A program made the position numbers and the translations under genes. Source: Oscillospiraceae bacterium (GTDB lineage Bacteria > Bacillota > Clostridia > Oscillospirales > Ruminococcaceae). From it: DNA of 10,564 nucleotides. Positions 6,038 to 10,564 of the stretch are shown here, in pieces (position 1 is the stretch's first letter; every line of letters starts with the position of its first letter). The notes under the pieces are model-generated. The model was not told where the DNA came from, searched no databases, and saw nothing but the letters and a program-made list of their open reading frames with translations. The stretch is taken from assembly GCA_017410745.1 (NCBI GenBank), contig JAFPPJ010000285.1, positions 1-10,564 on the forward strand. Direction: 5' to 3'.

Positions 6038-7738
6038 ATGGATCTTCACGCATTCTATATGGGCGAGGTATTCGATGCATACGAGTTTTTCGGGGCGCAT
6101 CCCGACTTCAACGGGACGATGTTCCGCACCTATGCCCCCTCTGCATACCGCGTCAATATAATAGGTGAATGGACAAGCTGGCAGGAAGAGGAGATGCAGC
6201 GCAGCGGACAGGTATACACATACTATTCCGCCAACGCACGCAAGGGGCAGATGTACAAGTACGTCATATATTCCGCGGCGGGCAGAGTCGAGCATACCGA
6301 CCCCTATGCCTTTGCAATGGAGCTTCGCCCCGCATGCGCCTCTATAATAACCGACCTGATGGAGTACCGCTTCACCGATATAAAGTGGATGAAGGACCGC
6401 TCGAAGAACTACGACAAGCCCATGAACATATACGAGGTGCACGCAGGTTCATGGAAATGCGGCTCAGACCGCACAAACGGCTGGCTCACCTACACAGACC
6501 TTGCCGACAGGCTCATAGACTATGTGAAGGAGAACGGCTATACCCATATCGAGCTTATGCCCATCATGGAGCATCCCGCCGATGAATCGTGGGGCTATCA
6601 GACCACAGGCTTCTTTGCCCCCACCGCACGTTACGGCACTCCCGCACAGCTCATGGAGTTCGTGGACAGGTGCCACAATGCGGACATAGGCGTTATCCTC
6701 GACTTCATCCCCACCCACTTCGCGCCCGATGCCTATGCGCTCGAACGCTACGACGGCACGAGCCTGTACGAGTATCCGAGCTCGGATGTGGGCATCAGCG
6801 AATGGGGCTCGTATAACTTCATCCATTCGCGTCGCGAGGTCTGCTGCTTCATACAGTCCGCTGCGGATATGTGGCTGAGCAGATACCACTTTGACGGCCT
6901 GCGCATGGATGCCATAAGCCGCTGCATATACTGGCAGGGCGACCCCGCAAGGGGCGTGAACTCCTCCTCCGTGGAGTTCCTTCGCCGCATGAACGACGGC
7001 CTGCACCGCAGACATCCCACCGCTATGCTCATAGCGGAGGATCACACAGCGTTCCCGAAAATGACCGCTCCCATAGAATACGGCGGTCTGGGCTTCGACT
7101 ACAAGTGGGATCTGGGCTGGATGAATGATACTCTTGAACTGTTCGCGATGCCCCCCGCAGAAAGGGAGCGCAGCCGCAGCAAGATCACATTCTCCATGCA
7201 CTATTTCCCGAACGAGCTGTACCTTCTCCCCCTCTCCCACGATGAGAACGTCCACGGCAAGAAGACCGTGATAGACAAGATGTGGGGGGACTATCACCAG
7301 AAGTTCGCACAGGTGAAGCTGCTGTATATGTATATGTATACCCATCCCGGCAAGAAGCTGCTGTTCATGGGCAGTGAATTCGGGCAGTTCCGCGAATGGG
7401 ACGTGCACCGCGAGCAGGACTGGAACCTCTTTGACTTCGAGACCCATCGGGCACTGAGCGTATATATGCGTGAGCTGTGCCGCCTGTATCTCTCGCGCCG
7501 CTCCCTCTTCTGCGAGGAATACGACCCGCACCGCTTTGAATGGATAGACACGGGCAGTCTCATCGCCTACCGCCGCACCTCCGGCAGAGAAAGCACGATC
7601 GTCATACTGAACTTCTCCGACAAGGAATATCCCCTGCCGGCGGAAGCGGCCGATCTCAGACTGCTGCTCGCCTCGGAGGATATCACCGACAGTATGCCCC
7701 CGTTTTCTGCAGCTATGTTTGACGAAATATCTAAATAA
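6038..7738 (+). CDS. glgB: 1,4-alpha-glucan branching enzyme (GH13)
   Basis: This cytoplasmic glycogen branching enzyme is 566 residues from this start. It cuts an alpha-1,4 chain and transfers the piece to an alpha-1,6 position. An N-terminal CBM48-like beta domain (about 1-115; FGAHPDFNGTMFRTYAP and GEWTSWQ) precedes the GH13 barrel. IYEVHAGSW (131-139) and IELMPIMEHPADESWGYQTTG (171-191) are hallmark branching-enzyme segments. Catalytic residues are the nucleophile D291 in FDGLRMDAIS, the acid/base E334 in IAED, and the stabiliser D402 in LSHDENVHGKKT. A C-terminal beta domain (about 480-566) closes it. Typical GlgBs run 620-730 residues, so this is a compact form lacking the extra N-terminal module. 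It is probably the last gene of the xylB operon. The other glycogen genes are not in the window, and I see no clear terminator directly after it. Confidence 0.93.
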   Translation: MDLHAFYMGEVFDAYEFFGAHPDFNGTMFRTYAPSAYRVNIIGEWTSWQEEEMQRSGQVYTYYSANARKGQMYKYVIYSAAGRVEHTDPYAFAMELRPACASIITDLMEYRFTDIKWMKDRSKNYDKPMNIYEVHAGSWKCGSDRTNGWLTYTDLADRLIDYVKENGYTHIELMPIMEHPADESWGYQTTGFFAPTARYGTPAQLMEFVDRCHNADIGVILDFIPTHFAPDAYALERYDGTSLYEYPSSDVGISEWGSYNFIHSRREVCCFIQSAADMWLSRYHFDGLRMDAISRCIYWQGDPARGVNSSSVEFLRRMNDGLHRRHPTAMLIAEDHTAFPKMTAPIEYGGLGFDYKWDLGWMNDTLELFAMPPAERERSRSKITFSMHYFPNELYLLPLSHDENVHGKKTVIDKMWGDYHQKFAQVKLLYMYMYTHPGKKLLFMGSEFGQFREWDVHREQDWNLFDFETHRALSVYMRELCRLYLSRRSLFCEEYDPHRFEWIDTGSLIAYRRTSGRESTIVILNFSDKEYPLPAEAADLRLLLASEDITDSMPPFSAAMFDEISK

Positions 7739-7771
7739 ATTTTAACAATATACTACATAGATAAATTCAAT

Positions 7772-7821
7772 AATGCACTATATAAAGCGCATATGCTCTT
7801 ATTATACCTAATTTGTGCATT
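7772..7821. repeat. Inverted repeat arms in the AT-rich glgB-scfA gap
   Basis: AATGCAC (7772-7778) and GTGCATT (7815-7821) are perfect complements separated by 36 AT-rich bases, in the 168-base gap between glgB and scfA. No T-run of note follows. It may be incidental in such AT-rich DNA, or part of control of the scfA promoter just downstream. Confidence 0.25.
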
Positions 7822-7843
7822 TCGTAAAATTTTCCGGAATTAG

Positions 7844-7872
7844 TTGAAATTGTCGGGAAAGTGTGATAAAAT
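7844..7872 (+). promoter_or_regulatory. Promoter of the SCIFF operon
   Basis: TTGAAA (7844-7849) and TAAAAT (7867-7872) are spaced by 17 bases. TGA directly before the -10 provides the extended TG motif. Transcription should start near 7879, leaving a leader of about 28 bases. This separates the SCIFF locus from glgB. Confidence 0.72.
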
Positions 7873-7906
7873 CATATTAATAGTTCTATGTAGGAGGGCT
7901 CTTCAG

Positions 7907-8053
7907 ATGAAACACATCAAGACCATCAACAAGGCTAATCTCAAGCAGAGTGCAGCTAAGGGCGGCTGCGGCAGATGCACAGCATCATGTCAGTCGGCAT
8001 GCAAGACCTCTTGCACTGTTGCAAATCAGAAGTGCGAATCCCTCGATAAGTAA
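7907..8053 (+). CDS. scfA: SCIFF ranthipeptide precursor (six-cysteine peptide)
   Basis: This is the 48-residue precursor of the 'six cysteines in forty-five residues' ribosomal peptide family. The leader begins MKHIKTINKANLK, nearly invariant in the family. The core holds six cysteines at 21, 24, 28, 32, 36 and 43, within GCGRCTASCQSACKTSCT. The radical SAM maturase encoded next links cysteine sulphur to a residue downstream, giving a thioether. In the Clostridium thermocellum peptide the mapped link is, from memory, C32 to T37; both residues are present at the same positions here. The start at 7907 has AGGAGG (7892-7897) nine bases upstream; longer in-frame extensions run through the promoter. 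The biological role is not settled; quorum-sensing-like and metabolic roles have been proposed. A terminator follows directly. Confidence 0.95.
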   Translation: MKHIKTINKANLKQSAAKGGCGRCTASCQSACKTSCTVANQKCESLDK

Positions 8054-8064
8054 GAGGGAGAAGG

Positions 8065-8100
8065 AAAAGCACAGAGCGGCAGTTCTGTGCTTTTGTTTTT
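8065..8100 (+). terminator. Intrinsic terminator/attenuator between scfA and scfB
   Basis: AAAAGCACAGA (8065-8075) pairs perfectly with TCTGTGCTTTT (8084-8094) across an eight-base loop and is followed by GTTTTT. It lies 11 bases after the scfA stop and within the scfA-scfB gap. No second promoter is evident, so partial read-through would give a high peptide-to-maturase ratio. Confidence 0.85.
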
Positions 8101-8105
8101 GTGTC

Positions 8106-8121
8106 TCCCCGTATCCGGGGA
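8106..8121 (+). promoter_or_regulatory. Short GC hairpin just upstream of scfB
   Basis: TCCCCG (8106-8111) pairs perfectly with CGGGGA (8116-8121) across a TATC loop. It ends 27 bases before the scfB start. In the read-through transcript it would lie close to the weak GAGGG ribosome site, or could protect the 5' end of a processed scfB mRNA. Confidence 0.45.
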
Positions 8122-8148
8122 TGCAGATTTTGACTGTGAGGGTATGAA

Positions 8149-9522
8149 ATGATCCATAAGTACAAGCTCAATGGGCTCAATATCGTTCTCGATGTCAACA
8201 GCGGCGGTGTCCATGTGGTCGATGACATGACCTATGACCTGCTCGACAATGTTGAGCCTCCCTTTGCCGAGGAATGTCCCGACAACGTAGTGCAGAAGCT
8301 GATGCGCTTCTATCGGAAGGAGGATATACTCTCCTGCTATGAGGAGATAAAGGAGCTCTACAATGAGCAGATCCTGTTCTCCCCCGATGACTATGAGCGT
8401 TTTGCCGCTCTGTCCGTTGCCGCCCCCATCAAGGCTATGTGCCTTCTCGTGGCTATGGACTGCAACCTGCGCTGCGATTACTGCTTTGCAGGCACCGGCG
8501 ACTACTGCATGGGCAGGAAGGTCATGAGCTTGGAGACCGGCAAGAAGGCTCTCGATTTCCTGCTTGAGAACAGCGGCACGAGAGAGCATCTTGAAGTCGA
8601 TTTCTTCGGCGGCGAGCCCCTTCTTAACTGGAAGGTGGTCAAGGCTCTTGTAGAGTACGGCAGATCGAGAGAGGCCGAATTCAACAAGAAGTTCCGCTTC
8701 ACCATAACCACCAACGGCACCCTCCTCGATGAGGAGAAGATGGACTTCATCAACCGCGAGATGTCAAACGTGGTAATGTCCATCGACGGCAGGAAGGATG
8801 TCAACGACCGTATGCGCCACCGTCTTGACGGCAAGAGCTCATACGACAGGATAGTTCCCTCCTATCTCGAGCTTGCGAAGAGACGCGGCTTCAAGGAATA
8901 CTATGTGAGGGGCACATACACCAAGTACAATCTGGATTTTGCGGATGACGTGTTCCACCTCAGGGAGCTGGGCTTCGACCAGATATCCGTTGAGCCTGTG
9001 GTATGCGACCACGATGAGCCCTATGCCATCACGGAGAAGGATCTCCCCGCAGTATTCAGGGAATACGAAAGGCTTTCTGCGATGATCCTCGACAACGACC
9101 GCGCAGGCAAGCACTTCAATTTCTTCCACTTCATGATAGACCTCGATCAGGGGCCCTGCGCGATAAAGCGTCTGAGAGGCTGCGGCTGCGGCAATGAGTA
9201 TGTGGCAGTCACTCCCGACGGCGAGATATATCCATGTCATCAGTTCGTGGGCAAGCCCGACTACCTCATGGGCAATATCCTCACAGGCGAGTTCAACAAG
9301 GAACTGAAAAAGAAATTCGCAGGCACTCATATATACAACAAGCCCGACTGCAAGGTATGCTGGGCACGCTTCTACTGCTCGGGCGGCTGCAATGCCAACA
9401 ACTACGAATATATGGGGGACATATTCAAGTCCCACAAGATCTCATGCGAGATAGAGAAGAAGCGTCTTGAATGCGCTATCATGATCAAGGCCGTCCATGC
9501 AATGGACGATCAGGGAGAGTAA
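8149..9522 (+). CDS. scfB: SCIFF maturase, radical SAM/SPASM thioether synthase
   Basis: This 457-residue enzyme (CteB-type) matures the ScfA peptide by forming thioether crosslinks with S-adenosylmethionine chemistry. Residues 1-90 form the small N-terminal region expected to be the leader-peptide recognition (RRE) domain. The radical SAM motif is C105-x3-C109-x2-C112 (CNLRCDYC), followed by FFGGEPL (152-158) and TTNGTLL (187-193). The C-terminal SPASM domain fits its signature exactly: C347-x10-G358-x4-C363, then C401-x2-C404-x5-C410-x3-C414, then C433, so two auxiliary [4Fe-4S] clusters are expected. Further cysteines lie at 337 and 345. The start has only a weak GAGGG six bases upstream. 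The gene sits after the scfA terminator and directly before nadA. No exporter or protease for the peptide is encoded in the window. Confidence 0.95.
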   Translation: MIHKYKLNGLNIVLDVNSGGVHVVDDMTYDLLDNVEPPFAEECPDNVVQKLMRFYRKEDILSCYEEIKELYNEQILFSPDDYERFAALSVAAPIKAMCLLVAMDCNLRCDYCFAGTGDYCMGRKVMSLETGKKALDFLLENSGTREHLEVDFFGGEPLLNWKVVKALVEYGRSREAEFNKKFRFTITTNGTLLDEEKMDFINREMSNVVMSIDGRKDVNDRMRHRLDGKSSYDRIVPSYLELAKRRGFKEYYVRGTYTKYNLDFADDVFHLRELGFDQISVEPVVCDHDEPYAITEKDLPAVFREYERLSAMILDNDRAGKHFNFFHFMIDLDQGPCAIKRLRGCGCGNEYVAVTPDGEIYPCHQFVGKPDYLMGNILTGEFNKELKKKFAGTHIYNKPDCKVCWARFYCSGGCNANNYEYMGDIFKSHKISCEIEKKRLECAIMIKAVHAMDDQGE

Positions 9523-9525
9523 GTT

Positions 9526-10443
9526 ATGCTTAAAGACATACAGCAGCGTATACTCGAGCTCAAGAAGGAAAAGGATGTCTGCATCCTGGCTCACAGCTAC
9601 GTTACGCCCGACATAATCGAGATCGCCGATTTCACGGGGGATTCCTTCGGTCTGGCACAGCAGGCAGCAAAAAGCCCCTGCAAAAACATAATGATGGTGG
9701 GTGTCCGCTTCATGGCGGAGACCTGCAAGATACTCTCGCCGGAGAAGACCGTATATCTTCCCGAACCCGATGCGGGATGTCCTATGGCAGAACAGCTCGA
9801 TGTAGGCTCACTCGCAAGGCTCAGGGATCAGCATCCCGGCTATACCGTGGTATGCTATATCAACACCACCTCCGATCTGAAGGTGCTCTGCGATGTATGC
9901 GTGACCTCATCCTCTGCGGTGAAGATACTGCGCCGCATAGAGAATGACCGCATCCTGTTCATCCCCGACTGCAACCTCGGTGACTATGTGTCCAAGCAGG
10001 TGCCCGGCAAGATATTCGAGTTCATAAACGGCGGCTGCCCCATACACAGACGCCTCTCCACCATGGATGTCACCGCCGCACAGATGGCACATCCCGGCGC
10101 TCCCATACTCGTGCATCCCGAATGCCGCCCCGATGTGGTGGCTGCTGCAGATTTCACGGGCAGCACCACGGAGATAATGAAGTATGCCGCAGAGAGCGAC
10201 AAGACCGAATTTGTGGTAGGCACGGAGAACGCCATATCCCAGCACCTTTCCCTTGCATATCCCGACAAGCGCTTCTATCCCCTTTCCAAGGAGACTATAT
10301 GCCCGAACATGAAGCTCAACACCCTGCTTTCGGTGCTGCGCTGCCTGGAGGGCTCAAGCGGCGAGGAGATAGTCCTCGACCCCGAAATAATGACAGGTGC
10401 ACGCCGCTGCATCGACGCGATGCTCAAGCTCGGCGCAGACTAA
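9526..10443 (+). CDS. nadA: Quinolinate synthase A
   Basis: This cytoplasmic [4Fe-4S] enzyme of 305 residues condenses iminoaspartate with dihydroxyacetone phosphate to quinolinate in de novo NAD synthesis. The three cluster cysteines expected for the compact, Thermotoga-like form are present: C84 in PDAGCPMA, C171 in NGGCPIHRR and C259 in TICPNMK. LAHSYV (H23) and HPEC (197-200) carry conserved active-site residues. GDSFGLAQQAA (38-48) and TTSDLK are also family segments. Length is normal for this form. The ATG lies three bases after the scfB stop, with GGGAG inside the end of scfB, so the two are co-transcribed and probably translationally coupled. The usual partners nadB and nadC do not follow within the window, and a terminator closes the unit after nadA. 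Confidence 0.96.
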   Translation: MLKDIQQRILELKKEKDVCILAHSYVTPDIIEIADFTGDSFGLAQQAAKSPCKNIMMVGVRFMAETCKILSPEKTVYLPEPDAGCPMAEQLDVGSLARLRDQHPGYTVVCYINTTSDLKVLCDVCVTSSSAVKILRRIENDRILFIPDCNLGDYVSKQVPGKIFEFINGGCPIHRRLSTMDVTAAQMAHPGAPILVHPECRPDVVAAADFTGSTTEIMKYAAESDKTEFVVGTENAISQHLSLAYPDKRFYPLSKETICPNMKLNTLLSVLRCLEGSSGEEIVLDPEIMTGARRCIDAMLKLGAD

Positions 10444-10494
10444 CCGGTCGCCGGGCAAGCCCGGTGCTACCCGGTCGGCAAAGCCGACTGTTAC
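10444..10494. repeat. Two tandem hairpin repeat units after nadA
   Basis: Unit 1 (10444-10470) and unit 2 (10471-10494) both begin CCGGTC and end in TAC; a third CCGGTAC follows at 10495. Each holds a hairpin: CCGGGC-AA-GCCCGG (10451-10464) and GTCGGC-AAA-GCCGAC (10474-10488). Both stems extend by a C-G and a G.T pair. The stem cores differ in sequence but stay fully paired. It resembles small palindromic intergenic repeats of the REP type. It precedes the terminator. Confidence 0.6.
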
Positions 10495-10518
10495 CCGGTA
10501 CTTATTTGCACAATCCTC

Positions 10519-10557
10519 TCGTACTATCCTCGGAGCACAGGATAGTACGAATTTTTT
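10519..10557 (+). terminator. Intrinsic terminator after nadA
   Basis: TCGTACTATCCT (10519-10530) pairs perfectly with AGGATAGTACGA (10539-10550) across an eight-base loop, followed by A and six T. It is the end of the scfA-scfB-nadA unit. Confidence 0.9.
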
Positions 10558-10564
10558 GTTCAAT

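Noticed and set aside
6464..7531. Long minus-strand open frame of 355 residues opposite glgB
   Set aside because: It lies wholly opposite a gene with clear catalytic motifs, its protein resembles no family, and high-GC codon bias of glgB explains the open frame. The same holds for the other opposite-strand frames over xylB, scfB and nadA.
7844..7906. Longer SCIFF precursor starting at 7844
   Set aside because: It would read through the predicted promoter, and the invariant family N-terminus MKHIKT starts at 7907 behind a strong ribosome site.
10444..10500. CRISPR array
   Set aside because: Only two and a part units of unequal length, each internally palindromic, with no spacers and no cas genes; a REP-like repeat is a better fit.

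Overview
The window looks like a chromosomal segment of a gut or rumen anaerobe of the class Clostridia, most probably a Ruminococcus-like member of the Oscillospiraceae. This is inferred from several features together. The SCIFF peptide/maturase pair is a signature of Clostridia. The two-domain rubrerythrin is of clostridial type and implies strict anaerobiosis. A tiny protein carries a dockerin/EF-hand-type calcium loop of the kind common in cellulosomal ruminococci. A PflX-type radical SAM protein is also present. No phage, transposon, CRISPR, tRNA or rRNA was seen.

Layout. (1) 1-2400: a MATE-family multidrug/cation antiporter gene on the minus strand is divergent from an AraC-family regulator gene on the plus strand. 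The shared intergenic region holds a perfect 8-7-8 inverted repeat that overlaps the regulator's -35 box. (2) 2435-3095: a monocistronic rubrerythrin gene with a near-ideal promoter and a strong intrinsic terminator. (3) 3184-7738: a probable operon with its own promoter and a structured leader. It contains xylulokinase (xylB), a PflX-type radical SAM protein overlapping xylB by one base, a previously uncalled 55-residue single-EF-hand protein, and a 1,4-alpha-glucan branching enzyme (glgB). (4) 7844-10557: the SCIFF ranthipeptide locus, consisting of the precursor peptide (scfA), an intrinsic terminator that probably acts as an attenuator, the SPASM radical SAM maturase (scfB) and, three bases after its stop codon, quinolinate synthase (nadA). 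It closes with a small tandem-hairpin repeat and a 12-bp-stem terminator.

How the genes work together. XylB brings xylulose into the pentose phosphate pathway and GlgB builds branched glycogen, so block 3 looks like sugar uptake and storage, with a radical SAM protein of unknown target and a calcium-binding-type microprotein inserted. In block 4 ScfB should install thioether crosslinks in ScfA. The pairing with nadA, an oxygen-sensitive [4Fe-4S] enzyme of NAD synthesis, is the least expected link in the window. Rubrerythrin and MATE/AraC are stand-alone oxidative-stress and efflux modules.

The best candidates for something new are the EF-hand microprotein at 5798-5965, the scfA-attenuator-scfB-nadA arrangement, the geometry of the divergent MATE/araC operator, and the paired hairpin units after nadA whose stems differ but remain base-paired. 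The SCIFF system itself is a known class.
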